NCBI RefSeq assembly: GCF_004015795.1
Contig: NZ_ML137218.1
Coordinates: 896,311-960,310, forward strand
Direction: 5' to 3'
DNA length: 64,000 nt
DNA from: Falsirhodobacter deserti
Lineage (GTDB): Bacteria; Pseudomonadota; Alphaproteobacteria; Rhodobacterales; Rhodobacteraceae
The notes beneath the pieces were generated by a model. It was not told the DNA's origin. It was given only the letters and a program-made list of their open reading frames with translations, and ran no database searches. Each line of letters begins with the position of its first letter. Position 1 is the first letter of the stretch. Positions 7,860-18,264 of this stretch are shown one piece after another. The position numbers were made by a program, and so were the translations under genes.

Positions 7860-8453
7860 TCAGTCGCGATGGTTGCGAAGGGCGCGGACTTCGAACGGTT
7901 TCAGGACCAGCCGCGCACTGTTCCCATACCCTTCGGGCGGAAGGGCGGCGCGCATCTGGCCCAGCAACACTTCGCCCATGGCGTCACATCCGGGGCTGTC
8001 GGGGTGAAAGCTGCCCGTAAACGCTTCTTCGGTATAGATGATCTGGTGGCGCGCGAACAGCAGCGCGTAGTAGTCGATGACGCCGCCTTCCTGGATCCAG
8101 ATTGTTTCCTCGTTCACCAGGGCGCGGGCAGGGGCAAGCACCTCCCGTTCGCCGAAAAGCAATTCCGCACGCCAGTCGTTCAGCAGGATCATATGGTGCT
8201 GTGAAACGATCAGGCTGCGGTTGTTGCCCAGCGCCCCGGGTGCGATGCGAACGGGGGCAAGGCGGCCCTTTCCTTCAACACGAATGCTGCCAATCCAGCG
8301 GACGGGCTGGAATCCGTCATCCTTCGTCATGACCATGTCATCTTCGACCAGATCTTCAACCGGAAGAGGGCCGTGATAGGTATCCACCAGCGTGCCACGG
8401 CTGACATAGGCGGGCAAAGGGGGCAGATCGCGCACGGGATGGGTCATAAGCAT
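7860..8453 (-). CDS. Hint-domain protein without the catalytic cysteine
   Basis: A 197-residue protein made almost wholly of a Hint_2 (hedgehog/intein-like) domain, as found in many Rhodobacteraceae surface proteins. Matches include GTLVDTYHGPLPVEDLVEDD, the block VRIAPGALGNNRSLIVSQHH, and FARHQIIYTEEAFTGSFHP near the end. Family members usually begin this fold with CFxxGT; here the corresponding stretch is YVSRGT, so the nucleophilic cysteine needed for self-splicing or cleavage is absent. ATG 8453 (MLMTHPV) is the likely start. A GTG further upstream has no ribosome site. No secretion signal is visible. It is a stand-alone unit between pcm and the beta-barrel gene. Confidence 0.75.
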   Translation of the reverse strand: MLMTHPVRDLPPLPAYVSRGTLVDTYHGPLPVEDLVEDDMVMTKDDGFQPVRWIGSIRVEGKGRLAPVRIAPGALGNNRSLIVSQHHMILLNDWRAELLFGEREVLAPARALVNEETIWIQEGGVIDYYALLFARHQIIYTEEAFTGSFHPDSPGCDAMGEVLLGQMRAALPPEGYGNSARLVLKPFEVRALRNHRD

Positions 8454-8525
8454 TCGTGGGCTTCGATGCTGCCAAGACTGGAGCAGCGCAACGGCAAAGT
8501 AAACCGGGCTGTTGGTTTCCACGGG

Positions 8526-8553
8526 AAAGGGGCGGCCCGGGAAAGGCCGCCCC
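8526..8553 (-). terminator. Hairpin terminator downstream of the beta-barrel gene
   Basis: A 9-bp perfect stem GGGGCGGCC/GGCCGCCCC (8529-8537 with 8545-8553) with a 7-nt loop lies 17 bp after the outer-membrane gene stop. On the minus strand it is followed by only TTT, so termination may be partial. Confidence 0.6.
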
Positions 8554-8570
8554 CTCGCGATCCGGAAGGA

Positions 8571-9278
8571 TCAGAAGCGATAGTTCAGACCGACGCGCAG
8601 GGTGTGGAACTCCGGCGTTTCTTCGGTGGTGAACGTGCCGGCGTTGGACGTGGTGGTTTCCGAGCCGTAGTTGGCGTATTCGTATTCGCCGCGAACCGAC
8701 CAGTTGTTGTTCAGCAGCTTTTCAAGGCCCAGACCGACGACATAACCGTCAAGGTCACGCTCTTCGTGCAGCACATCGCCATTGCCCACGACCCAGTATT
8801 CCGAACGGCCGACCGAGTAGCCGGCGAACCCGTAAAGAAGCATGTCGGGTTGCACGACATAGCCGAGGTTGCCGCGCAGCGTGGCGGTCCATTTCAAGTC
8901 GTTCGCGCTGCGGAAGCCTGCTTCGTCCGCGTCGTCGCCAACATCGGCCAGCGTGGCCATGGCTTCAACGCCGTAAACGATGCGGCTGCCGGGTTGCTGC
9001 CAGCGATAGCCGGTGTGGACGTTGCCAACGGCGCCGCTGATTTCCAGCGTGCCGGCATCGCGGGTCACCGGGATGGCGCCGACACGGTCGTCACCGGCGA
9101 AGGCATAGCCGAGGCCACCACCGACATAACCGCCCTGGAAGCTGGGCGCGGCGGGCACGACGACGGCGGGCGAAGCCACGACCGGCTCCGGCGTCGGCAC
9201 GACCGGGCCACCGGCAAGAACGGGCGTGGCGGCAAGGGCGACAAGCCCGAAACCAGCAGCGGCGATACGATTCATCAT
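8571..9278 (-). CDS. Outer-membrane beta-barrel protein (Omp25/OmpA-like barrel family)
   Basis: A 235-residue protein with a signal peptide (MMNRIAAAGFGLVALAATPVLAG) and a proline/valine-rich spacer (about residues 25-45). An eight-stranded barrel pattern follows, beginning FQGGYVGGGLGYAFAG and ending with the classic aromatic terminus RVGLNYRF. Alternating hydrophobic/polar strands such as GNVHTGYRWQQ, YGFAGYSVGRSEY and WSVRGEYEYANYG fit an OMP_b-brl barrel. It resembles Omp25/Omp31 or Opa-like surface proteins of alphaproteobacteria, so a structural or adhesin role is likely. ATG 9278 is spaced correctly from GAGGAG, whereas an upstream GTG is too close to it. It is monocistronic with its own terminator. 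Confidence 0.85.
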   Translation of the reverse strand: MMNRIAAAGFGLVALAATPVLAGGPVVPTPEPVVASPAVVVPAAPSFQGGYVGGGLGYAFAGDDRVGAIPVTRDAGTLEISGAVGNVHTGYRWQQPGSRIVYGVEAMATLADVGDDADEAGFRSANDLKWTATLRGNLGYVVQPDMLLYGFAGYSVGRSEYWVVGNGDVLHEERDLDGYVVGLGLEKLLNNNWSVRGEYEYANYGSETTTSNAGTFTTEETPEFHTLRVGLNYRF

Positions 9279-9478
9279 CTTCACGTCTCCTCGAACAGGG
9301 GGGCGGGGGGGGCACCAGTTTAGCGAAACTGTAGGTGGCCCGGTGCCATCCGCGAAACCTTAAATTAATCTTAAAGCCATAAGCGGAAGCACCTGTTGCA
9401 CTTGTGCATCAAATGCTGTTCGCAAACCGGCCGGACTGACAGCTAGATTTGCGTCTCTTCGGGGGAAGTGTGCGGCAC

Positions 9479-10216
9479 TCAGTTTTCATGCGCATGAATG
9501 CGGGCGTTGCCGGCGGTAAGGTCGCCCGCCAACCGGTCAAAGCGCAGATATGCAATAGCCTGCCCATTCGACTGGGTGAACAGCGTGCCCGCCACCTTTC
9601 CGCCTGCCATGATCTCCGTTCCCACGGGTGCAGCCCCGTCTATGGCAACGCGCATCAGGCCTTTGCGCAGTTCTGTCTTGTGCTTCATGCGGGCGGTCAC
9701 TTCCTGCCCGACATAGCAGCCCTTGCGAAAATCCACGCCGTGAAGCCGCTCGAACCCGGCTTCGAGGATGAAGGTATCCGGAGTCAGCTCGATCCCCGTT
9801 TCGGGAACCACATGCTCTACCCGCAGGGCATCCCAGTCGACATCCGGTACATCCACCGTGTCGCCATAAAACCGCCAGCCCATCGCGGGGTGGCGCGGAT
9901 CGGCATGGCTGCCCGCAGGGCCGGTTCCGACGCCGCGCGAAACAGTAACGGTTGCGGGTGCGATCTGCACATCCGCGCGCAGCCGATACATCGACAGGCG
10001 GCGCAGGGTGGCATCGGCGATGCCGGTATCGATATCAACCAGCAGGTCGTCACCCTGACGGATGATGAAGAAATCGGCCAGGTATTTGCCCTGCGGTGTC
10101 AGCAAGCCGGACCAGACGATGCCATCCTCTTGCAGGCGCAGCACGTCATTGGTGACGAGGTTCTGCAGGAAGTCCAGCCGGTCGGCTCCGGTGATGGTCC
10201 AGATCGTGCGTGTCAT
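9479..10216 (-). CDS. ygfZ: Folate-binding protein YgfZ (Fe-S cluster/tRNA modification factor)
   Basis: A 245-residue tetrahydrofolate-binding protein of the GcvT/YgfZ fold. The diagnostic motif KGCYVGQEVTARM (K-G-C-Y-x-G-Q-E) is present near residue 165. The N-terminal LDFLQNLVTNDV and GLLTPQGKYLADFFI segments are also typical. YgfZ proteins support repair or assembly of certain Fe-S enzymes such as MiaB in the cytoplasm. The start overlaps the stop of the upstream ABC exporter gene by four bases (10213-10216), indicating one transcript. It is slightly shorter than the E. coli protein, as usual for alphaproteobacteria. Confidence 0.9.
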   Translation of the reverse strand: MTRTIWTITGADRLDFLQNLVTNDVLRLQEDGIVWSGLLTPQGKYLADFFIIRQGDDLLVDIDTGIADATLRRLSMYRLRADVQIAPATVTVSRGVGTGPAGSHADPRHPAMGWRFYGDTVDVPDVDWDALRVEHVVPETGIELTPDTFILEAGFERLHGVDFRKGCYVGQEVTARMKHKTELRKGLMRVAIDGAAPVGTEIMAGGKVAGTLFTQSNGQAIAYLRFDRLAGDLTAGNARIHAHEN

Positions 10217-11982
10217 GCCTGATCCCTGAATTGCAGACGGTAAAGTTCGGCATAGATCCCGCCGCGGCGAAGCAGGTCGTCATGCGTGCCCTGATCGACC
10301 ACGCGGCCCTGATCCATCACCACGATGCTGTCCGCCTCGCGGATTGTGGACAGCCGGTGCGCGATGACCAGCATCGTACGCCCGTTGCCCTTTTGCGCAA
10401 GGGCCGCGGCCACCATCGCCTCCGACTGCGCATCCAGCGCCGAGGTGGCCTCGTCCATCAGCAGGACCGGTGCGTCCGAGATCAGCGCACGGGCGATGGC
10501 CACACGTTGCCGCTGCCCGCCGGAAAGCGCAGAGCCGCGCGGCCCGGCAGGACTGTCGATGCCTGCAGGCAGGTTCTGCACGAACTCGGTCACGTGGGCG
10601 GCGTCAAGCGCGGCGCGAAGCTGGTCCTCGGGGATGTCGCGGCCCAGCACCACATTTTCTCGGATCGTTTCATCGAACAGCGCGCTGTCCTGCGACACGA
10701 CCGAGAACTGGCCCCGCAGATCCTCCAGCGAGAATTCCCGCACATCCGTTCCATCCATCAGGATCTGCCCCGACAACGGCTGCGCAAGTCCCGTCAGCAG
10801 ATGGAACACGGTGCTTTTCCCTGCGCCCGAGGCACCAACCAGCGCGGTCATCTTGCCCGCACGCGCGGTGAAGCTGGCCCCGCTCAGCACCGGAACCTCG
10901 GAATAGCCGAAATGCACGTCGCGCAGTTCGATCTGCGGCGGGGTGCGGGCAGGGCGGGCCGTTGCCGGTGCACGCGGCGCAGGATGCAGGTCGAACAGGC
11001 GGAAGATGCGCGTCAGGCTGGCGGCAGCCACCTGCCAGAAGCCCGAGATATCGCCCAGGCGGCGCATCGGCTGGAAGGTCAGCGCCATCGCGGTGAAGAA
11101 TGACATGAACTCGCCCACCGTCCGTTCGCCCGCGATGATCTCCTGGCCTGCAAGCATCAGGACCGTGAAGAACCCGATGCCGGTGATCAGGTCGATCAGC
11201 GCAGGCATGGAGGCGCGGCCCGTGGCGGTTTTCACCTCTGCCCGGACGATGCGCCCGACGATGCTTTGGAAGCGGCCGGTCTGATACGCCTCCATCCGGT
11301 TCAGCTTGATGGCCTGGATGCCGTGAAAAATCTCGTCCAGACGGGTGGAGCGGAGGCCCGCCTGCGCCCGCGTCTGCCCCACCTTGCGCCGGATATAGCG
11401 TTGCACGACGATGGCCGGCAGGATCAGCAGCGGTGCGCCGACCATCGCGGCCAGCGTCCAGTGCACGTCGATCGACAGCGCCACCACGAAAAGCCCGATC
11501 AATGAAATGGCATCGCGCCCCACGCCCGTGATGACTGATGACCAGACACCCTGCACGGCGGCGGTATCGCCCTGCACCCGTTCGATCAGCTGGCCGGGGG
11601 GGTTGGTCTGGAAGAAGTCCTGGTCCAGCGTCAGGATGTGGCGCAGAAGATCTACCTGCATGAGGGTGGAGCTTTGCTGCGCGATGCGCGTCAGAAGTGC
11701 CTTCGATGCGACCGAGGTGAAGGCGCGGATCATGAACAGGCCAAGGATGCCGAAGCCCACCCAGACGAGCGCGCCTTCGCCGCCGGGCGTGAACACGCGG
11801 TCGAACAGCGGCTTGATCATCCATGACAGCAGGCCCAGCGTGGACCCTTCGATCGTCATCAGCAGGAAGGCAAGGACCATCTTGCCCTTGTGCCGGCTGA
11901 GATAGCCGCGCCACAGCCGCCCGAACAGGCGGTGCGAAGCGTAACGGGGGTCGCGCGTCTTGTGCGGGCTGTCGATGGACAA
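10213..11982 (-). CDS. MsbA-like ABC exporter (fused membrane and ATPase domains)
   Basis: A 589-residue half-transporter. Six transmembrane segments occupy about residues 30-320 and a nucleotide-binding domain follows. Motifs are Walker A VGASGAGKST, signature LSGGQRQRVAIARAL, Walker B VLLMDEATSALDAQSE, and the H-loop VIAHRLSTI. It resembles lipid A/lipid flippases of the MsbA group, but drug exporters share this architecture. Translation most likely starts at TTG 11982, seven bases after GGAGAGG; no ATG precedes the first membrane helix. The gene overlaps ygfZ at its 3' end. Confidence 0.88.
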   Translation of the reverse strand: MSIDSPHKTRDPRYASHRLFGRLWRGYLSRHKGKMVLAFLLMTIEGSTLGLLSWMIKPLFDRVFTPGGEGALVWVGFGILGLFMIRAFTSVASKALLTRIAQQSSTLMQVDLLRHILTLDQDFFQTNPPGQLIERVQGDTAAVQGVWSSVITGVGRDAISLIGLFVVALSIDVHWTLAAMVGAPLLILPAIVVQRYIRRKVGQTRAQAGLRSTRLDEIFHGIQAIKLNRMEAYQTGRFQSIVGRIVRAEVKTATGRASMPALIDLITGIGFFTVLMLAGQEIIAGERTVGEFMSFFTAMALTFQPMRRLGDISGFWQVAAASLTRIFRLFDLHPAPRAPATARPARTPPQIELRDVHFGYSEVPVLSGASFTARAGKMTALVGASGAGKSTVFHLLTGLAQPLSGQILMDGTDVREFSLEDLRGQFSVVSQDSALFDETIRENVVLGRDIPEDQLRAALDAAHVTEFVQNLPAGIDSPAGPRGSALSGGQRQRVAIARALISDAPVLLMDEATSALDAQSEAMVAAALAQKGNGRTMLVIAHRLSTIREADSIVVMDQGRVVDQGTHDDLLRRGGIYAELYRLQFRDQA

Positions 11983-12094
11983 GGGGCCTCTCCGTATTGG
12001 GCCTTGGGTCTAGCCCGCGGGCGGGAGGGAGGCAAGAGATTGACGCGCCCCCCGGCCCGGGCGTAGCGATCATGGATACATCAGGAGGATGCCA

Positions 12095-13291
12095 ATGAGC
12101 CTTGCCAACGGTCGTCACTACCTCGCCATTCCCGGCCCCTCTGTCATGCCGGACCGGGTGCTGAACGCGATGCACCGCGCCGCGCCCAACATCTATGAGG
12201 GCGCATTGCATGACATGGTGGACGGCATCGTGCCGGACCTGAAATGGGTGGCGGGAACGGCGCAGAACGTCGCGATCTATGTCGGGAACGGTCATGCGGC
12301 GTGGGAGGCGGCGATCGCCAACATGTTCTCGCGCGGGGATCGGGCGCTGGTTTGCGTGACAGGCCATTTCGGGCAGGGCTGGGCCAATGCGGCGCGGCAG
12401 ATGGGCGTGGATGTGCAGGTTGTCGATTTCGGCAGGCAGGCCCCGGTCGATCCCGCCCGGGTGGAAGAGGCGCTGCGGGCCGACCCCTCGATCCGCGCCG
12501 TGCTGCTGACGCAGGTGGATACTGCAACCACCGTTCTGAACGACATCGCGGCGATCCGGACAGCGATCGACGCTGCGGGATCGGATGCACTTCTGGCTGT
12601 TGATGCCATTGCCACGCTTGGATGCGACGAGTTTCACATGGACAGGTGGGGCGTCGATGTCCTTGTTGCGGCCAGCCAGAAGGGCCTGATGGTGCCGCCG
12701 GGCCTGTCTTTCGTCTGGTTCTCGGACAGGGCGCATGAACGGTCGGCCCGCGCGGACATGCGCACGCCGATGTGGAACTGGACGCCGCGGGCGTTCCCGA
12801 AGATATTTCATGAACAGTTCGGCGGCACCGCCCCCACGCATCATCTTTTTGCCCTGCGCGAGGCGCTGGACATGCTGAAGGAAGAAGGGCTGGAGGCCGT
12901 CTGGCACCGCCACGACACCCTTGCCCGGACCGTCTGGGCAGCCTTCGATACGTGGGGCGCAGGGAACCCGCAGATCGGGCTGAACGTGGCGGACCCTGTG
13001 CAGCGTGGCCGCTCGGTCACTGCGGCGCGTTTCGGGGCCCCACATGCGACAGCCATCCGCCGCTGGACGGAACAGAAGGCCGGGGTGACGCTGGGGATCG
13101 GGCTTGGCATGGCCGATCCGGCAACGCCGGAATATCATGGCTTCCTGCGAGTGGCGCACATGGGGCATGTGAATGCCCACATGACGCTGGGCGTCCTTGC
13201 CGTGATCGAGGCTGCAATGCAGGCGTTGAATATTCCGCACGGGCAGGGTGCGCTTGCCGCCGCCGCAGGCGTGGTGGCGCGGGGCGCCTGA
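12095..13291 (+). CDS. Class V aminotransferase (alanine/serine-glyoxylate type)
   Basis: A 398-residue PLP-dependent enzyme of the alanine-glyoxylate/serine-glyoxylate aminotransferase family. The start fits the family: YLAIPGPSVMPDRVLNAM, with the PGP motif at the glyoxylate-binding end. The PLP lysine lies in VLVAASQKGLMVPPG, and the aspartate binding the pyridine nitrogen in LLAVDAIATLG. The likely role is transfer of amino groups to glyoxylate in glycine/serine metabolism; exact donor specificity is not readable. ATG 12095 is chosen because it lies six bases from a perfect AGGAGG (12083-12088), while an ATG at 12089 abuts that site directly. It is divergent from the exporter operon. Confidence 0.85.
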   Translation: MSLANGRHYLAIPGPSVMPDRVLNAMHRAAPNIYEGALHDMVDGIVPDLKWVAGTAQNVAIYVGNGHAAWEAAIANMFSRGDRALVCVTGHFGQGWANAARQMGVDVQVVDFGRQAPVDPARVEEALRADPSIRAVLLTQVDTATTVLNDIAAIRTAIDAAGSDALLAVDAIATLGCDEFHMDRWGVDVLVAASQKGLMVPPGLSFVWFSDRAHERSARADMRTPMWNWTPRAFPKIFHEQFGGTAPTHHLFALREALDMLKEEGLEAVWHRHDTLARTVWAAFDTWGAGNPQIGLNVADPVQRGRSVTAARFGAPHATAIRRWTEQKAGVTLGIGLGMADPATPEYHGFLRVAHMGHVNAHMTLGVLAVIEAAMQALNIPHGQGALAAAAGVVARGA

Positions 13292-13293
13292 GG

Positions 13294-13322
13294 GTTGCGC
13301 GGCGGCCGGGCCGCCGCGCAAC
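13294..13322. terminator. Near-perfect 14-bp inverted repeat between convergent genes
   Basis: GTTGCGCGGCGGCC at 13294-13307 is mirrored at 13309-13322 around one central base. It lies just after the aminotransferase stop and just before the L,D-transpeptidase stop, so it can act for both strands. It has no T-tract on either side, which makes it a strong hairpin but not a textbook intrinsic terminator. Confidence 0.6.
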
Positions 13323-13326
13323 GGGA

Positions 13327-14379
13327 TCAGCGAACCGGGGTGACGAATACCGGATTGGCCGGAGCCTCTTCTTCGGCCTCAGCCTCATCGGTTGCAGGCG
13401 CAGCAGGTGCCGTTGCAGGCGCCTCGGTCTCGGTCTCGGTCCCGCGCTCGATTTCCGTCCCGGCCACGGCTTCCACCTCGGGCTTGAACGAAGCTGCAGG
13501 AGCCTCCGCCTCCGGCGTGGCGGCAGGTGCGGCTTCCAGTGCACGGGCCGCATCCCTAGCCAGCGTGTCGGCGCTTTCGGCTTCCACCTCGTCGGGCACG
13601 TCCGTCGTTTCTGCGTCCAGCGCCTTCGTTTCGACCTTTGCGGGCGCGGCGCTTGCGGCAACGGGGGCAGCTCGCTTGGGTTTGGGCGAGGGTGGCGGCA
13701 GCGTCAGCTTCGTCGGGATCTCTCCTTCCGGAGTCAGCACGACCACCTTGGTGCCGGTGGGCACGCGCTCATAAAGGTCCAACACGTCTTGCTGGATCAT
13801 GCGGAAACAGCCCGAAGACGCGCGCTTGCCAATGGTCCGCCATTCGGGCGTTCCGTGAATACGGAAGCCATAATCCTTGCCATCGATGTAGAGGTAAAGC
13901 GCGCGCGCACCCAGCGGGTTGGTCGGGCCGCCGGGCTGGCCGTCACGCCATTTCTCAAGGCTTGGCTGACGTTCGATCATCTCGGCCGGCGGGGTCCATG
14001 TCGGCCACTGCGCCTTGCGCGCCACAACCGAGGTGCCAGACCAGCCGAAACCGTCACGGCCGACCGAAATGCCATAGCGGATCGCCTTGCCCTCGGGCTG
14101 GACAAGATACAGCACCGCATGGGCAGGATCGATGACGATGGTTCCGGGTTGCTCCGTCGTTTCATAAGGAACGATCTGACGGCGATAGGCGACGGGGATT
14201 TCTTCTTCGGGAATGGGGGGCAAGCTGAACTTGCCGGCAGACCGTGCCGCATAGGCGTTCTCGAAGAACTGCGGCTCTTGTGCGGCTTGGACCGGCTGCT
14301 CTGTGAAGCTGCCAATCTGCTCGCATCCCGCCAGCGCTGCCACCATCGCGGTGGCTGCCAGCATTGCCCTGAATGTCAT
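13327..14379 (-). CDS. L,D-transpeptidase (YkuD) lipoprotein with long A/E/P-rich tail
   Basis: A 350-residue lipoprotein. The N-terminus MTFRAMLAATAMVAALAGC carries a lipobox (LAGC) at residue 19. The YkuD catalytic domain covers about residues 75-225 and includes IHGTPEWRTIG and the active-site motif SSGCFRM with its nucleophilic cysteine. These enzymes make 3-3 peptidoglycan cross-links or attach proteins to peptidoglycan in the periplasm. The last ~110 residues are low-complexity, rich in Ala, Glu, Pro and Thr, with no fold predicted. ATG 14379 is chosen as the start of the lipoprotein signal. Confidence 0.88.
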   Translation of the reverse strand: MTFRAMLAATAMVAALAGCEQIGSFTEQPVQAAQEPQFFENAYAARSAGKFSLPPIPEEEIPVAYRRQIVPYETTEQPGTIVIDPAHAVLYLVQPEGKAIRYGISVGRDGFGWSGTSVVARKAQWPTWTPPAEMIERQPSLEKWRDGQPGGPTNPLGARALYLYIDGKDYGFRIHGTPEWRTIGKRASSGCFRMIQQDVLDLYERVPTGTKVVVLTPEGEIPTKLTLPPPSPKPKRAAPVAASAAPAKVETKALDAETTDVPDEVEAESADTLARDAARALEAAPAATPEAEAPAASFKPEVEAVAGTEIERGTETETEAPATAPAAPATDEAEAEEEAPANPVFVTPVR

Positions 14380-14454
14380 GGTCCTGTGCCTGTCTTTTGT
14401 ACGCGTATTGACCCACACATAATGCAGCCAGCGCCCAGAACCACAACCCCGTCC

Positions 14455-15705
14455 TTAGGACAGCCGCACCAGGCGGTGCTTCTTCTTGCCGATGGAAACC
14501 TTCAATTCGTTCCCGATCACGTCAGCCGTGACGGGGGCGTTCGCATCGGCCACAGGCTCGTTATTGAAGCGCAATCCGCCTTCGGCGATCAGGCGTTTGG
14601 CTTCCTTGCCCGAGGGGGCAAGCCCGGTTTCCACAAGGAAACGCGCCACGGGCAGCCCTTCGCCAAGCGTAGCGGCGGGCAAGCTCACAACTTCGAGATC
14701 GCCGCCGACGCCGCCCTGTTCGAACACCGCGCGGGCGGTGTCCTCGGCCGTGCGGGCCGCTTCGGCACCGTGCAGCAGGGTCGTCACTTCGTTCGCAAGG
14801 ATGACCTTCGCGCCGTTGATCTCGGACCCTGCCAGCGCGCCCAGACGATCGCACTCCTCCACCGGAAGTTCGGTGAACAGCTTCAGGAAGCGGCCCACAT
14901 CGGCATCGGTCGTGTTGCGCCAGAACTGCCAGAAGTCATACGAAGACAGCATCTCGCCGTTCAGCCAGACCGCGCCGCCCGCCGACTTGCCCATCTTGCG
15001 CCCGTCCGACGTGGTCAGCAGCGGCGAGGTGAGCCCGAAGATCTGGGCATCGGCCACCCGGCGCGTCAGGTCCACGCCGTTGATGATGTTGCCCCACTGG
15101 TCCGATCCGCCCATCTGGAGCAGGCAGCCATAGCGCTTGTGAAGCTCCAGAAAATCATAGGCCTGAAGGATCATGTAGTTGAATTCAAGGAAGGACAGCG
15201 ACTGTTCGCGATCCAGCCGGGTTTTAACGCTTTCGAACGACAGCATCCGGTTGACGGAGAAGTGACGCCCGATCTCGCGCAGGAAGGTCAGGTAGTTCAG
15301 CCCGTCCAGCCAGTCGGCGTTGTTGAGCATGACGGCATCCGTCGCGCCTTCGCCATAGGTCAGGTACTGGGCGAACACCTTCTGCATCCCGTCGATGTTC
15401 GCGCCGATCTGCGCATCCGTCAACAGGGGGCGTTCTTCCGACCGGAAGGACGGATCGCCAAGCTTCGTCGTGCCGCCGCCCATCAGCGTCAGCGGGCGGT
15501 TCCCGGTTTTCTGGAACCAGCGAAGGATCATGATGTTCAGCAGGTGGCCCACATGCAGCGAAGCTGCCGTTGCGTCATAGCCGATATAAGCCGAAACCGG
15601 GCCGTTGCGCAGTGCCTCGTCGAGCCCCTGAAGATCGGTGCAATCGGCAAGATAACCGCGGGCCATCATCACGTTCAGGAAGTCCGATTTCGGATGGAAG
15701 GTCAT
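14455..15705 (-). CDS. tyrS: Tyrosyl-tRNA synthetase
   Basis: A 416-residue class I aminoacyl-tRNA synthetase that charges tRNA-Tyr. The HIGH-type motif is HVGH (about residue 51), within [17 protein letters not shown]. The KMSKS-type loop is KMGKS, within [13 protein letters not shown]. The C-terminal S4-like RNA-binding domain ([17 protein letters not shown]) is complete, so the length matches the bacterial TyrRS family. Its start (15705) lies 62 bp from the divergent anmK start, so the two genes share a short promoter region. Active enzyme is expected. Confidence 0.96.
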   Translation of the reverse strand: MTFHPKSDFLNVMMARGYLADCTDLQGLDEALRNGPVSAYIGYDATAASLHVGHLLNIMILRWFQKTGNRPLTLMGGGTTKLGDPSFRSEERPLLTDAQIGANIDGMQKVFAQYLTYGEGATDAVMLNNADWLDGLNYLTFLREIGRHFSVNRMLSFESVKTRLDREQSLSFLEFNYMILQAYDFLELHKRYGCLLQMGGSDQWGNIINGVDLTRRVADAQIFGLTSPLLTTSDGRKMGKSAGGAVWLNGEMLSSYDFWQFWRNTTDADVGRFLKLFTELPVEECDRLGALAGSEINGAKVILANEVTTLLHGAEAARTAEDTARAVFEQGGVGGDLEVVSLPAATLGEGLPVARFLVETGLAPSGKEAKRLIAEGGLRFNNEPVADANAPVTADVIGNELKVSIGKKKHRLVRLS

Positions 15706-15767
15706 GGTTGTTCTCGTGCGTTATATCGTGCAGGCCTGCGGTATAACTTGGAGGCAGGGGTTTGGCC

Positions 15768-16853
15768 ATGTGGAATTCGGGGCCCGTCTGGGCGCTTGGC
15801 GCGATGTCGGGAACCTCGCTGGATGGGGTGGATGCGGCGCTGGTGCTGACGGATGGCGAACAGGTGGCTGAATTCGGGCAGACTGCCTATCGCCCCTTCA
15901 CGCCAGAGGAACGGGACGTGATCCGCGCAGCGCTTGGCCAGTGGGAAGGCGCAGCCGTGGAGGCCGCCGCCAAGGTGGTGGAGGATGTGCATGCCGAACT
16001 GCTGGCGCAGTTTCCGCAGGCGCAGGTGGTAGGGTTTCATGGTCAGACACTGGCCCATGATCCGGGCGGGCGCGGCACGCTTCAGGCCGGCAGCGGTGCG
16101 CGGCTGGCCGATCGGCTGGACTGCCCCGTCGTCTGGGATTTCAGGACCGAGGATGTTCGGCAGGGCGGGCAGGGTGCGCCGCTGGTGCCGTTCTATCACT
16201 TTGCCTGCGCCCGCCGCGCAGGGCTGGATGCACCGGTCGCTTTCCTGAACCTTGGCGGGGTAGGCAATGTCACGTGGATCGATCCACGCAAGGCCACGCC
16301 CGAGGATGAGGGCGCGTTGCTGGCCTTTGATACCGGCCCGGCGAATGCGCCGATCAATGATCTGATGCGTGAGCGGTTCGGGCTGGAGCGGGACGAGAAT
16401 GGTATGCTTGCCGCGCAGGGCATCCCGGACGAGGCCCTTCTGGGGCGGTTCCTTGAACATGCCTTCTTCTCAAGAAACGCGCCGAAGTCATTGGACCGAA
16501 ACGATTTCGACAAGGTGCTGGATGTATCACATCTGGGCGATGCGGATGCCTGCGCCACGCTGACGGCGGCGGTGGCGCGATCCGTTGGGATCGGCTGTGC
16601 GCGGTTTCCGGTTCCGGTACAGCGCATCTACGTGACCGGCGGCGGGCGCAACAACGCGACGCTGATGCGGATGATCGCCGAAGCAACCGGTGCCGAGGTG
16701 GAGGATATTGCGGTGCTGGGTCTTGATGGCGATATGCTGGAGGCGCAGGCTTTCGCTTATCTGGCCGTACGCGTGGCGCGGGGCCTTCCGACATCCTCGT
16801 CCGTTACGACGGGCGTGCGCGTGCCGGTTTCGGGCGGGCGCCTGGACGGGTAG
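15768..16853 (+). CDS. anmK: Anhydro-N-acetylmuramic acid kinase
   Basis: A 361-residue sugar kinase that phosphorylates and opens 1,6-anhydro-MurNAc during peptidoglycan recycling. The family signature GAMSGTSLDGVD is at the N-terminus. Other blocks are VGFHGQTLAHDP, LNLGGVGNVTWID, FDTGPANAPINDLM, and the late VTGGGRNNATLM. The start is ambiguous: ATG 15768 has AGGGG seven bases upstream, while TTG 15762 has GGAGG at a similar distance. I chose the ATG. Divergent tyrS-anmK neighbours are common in alphaproteobacteria. Confidence 0.93.
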   Translation: MWNSGPVWALGAMSGTSLDGVDAALVLTDGEQVAEFGQTAYRPFTPEERDVIRAALGQWEGAAVEAAAKVVEDVHAELLAQFPQAQVVGFHGQTLAHDPGGRGTLQAGSGARLADRLDCPVVWDFRTEDVRQGGQGAPLVPFYHFACARRAGLDAPVAFLNLGGVGNVTWIDPRKATPEDEGALLAFDTGPANAPINDLMRERFGLERDENGMLAAQGIPDEALLGRFLEHAFFSRNAPKSLDRNDFDKVLDVSHLGDADACATLTAAVARSVGIGCARFPVPVQRIYVTGGGRNNATLMRMIAEATGAEVEDIAVLGLDGDMLEAQAFAYLAVRVARGLPTSSSVTTGVRVPVSGGRLDG

Positions 16854-16854
16854 T

Positions 16855-16895
16855 CGCCCGCGCCTCGGGCCCCGCTGGGGCCGTCGGCGCGGGCG
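16855..16895. terminator. Nested double hairpin between anmK and eno
   Basis: An outer 10-bp perfect stem CGCCCGCGCC/GGCGCGGGCG (16855-16864 with 16886-16895) encloses an inner 6-bp stem GGCCCC/GGGGCC (16868-16873 with 16877-16882). It fills the short gap between two convergent genes and probably serves as a bidirectional end structure. No T-run follows. Confidence 0.6.
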
Positions 16896-16911
16896 GCTGC
16901 CGCGGAAGGTG

Positions 16912-18264
<1,353 letters not shown>

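Noticed and set aside
10670-13321. Minus-strand open frame of about 883 codons
   Set aside because: It crosses the exporter gene in another frame and runs antisense through the aminotransferase gene, both with clear motifs. Composition is shadow-like.
12952-15849. Plus-strand open frame of about 965 codons
   Set aside because: It is antisense to the L,D-transpeptidase and tyrS genes and low in recognisable motifs; long shadows are common at this GC content.
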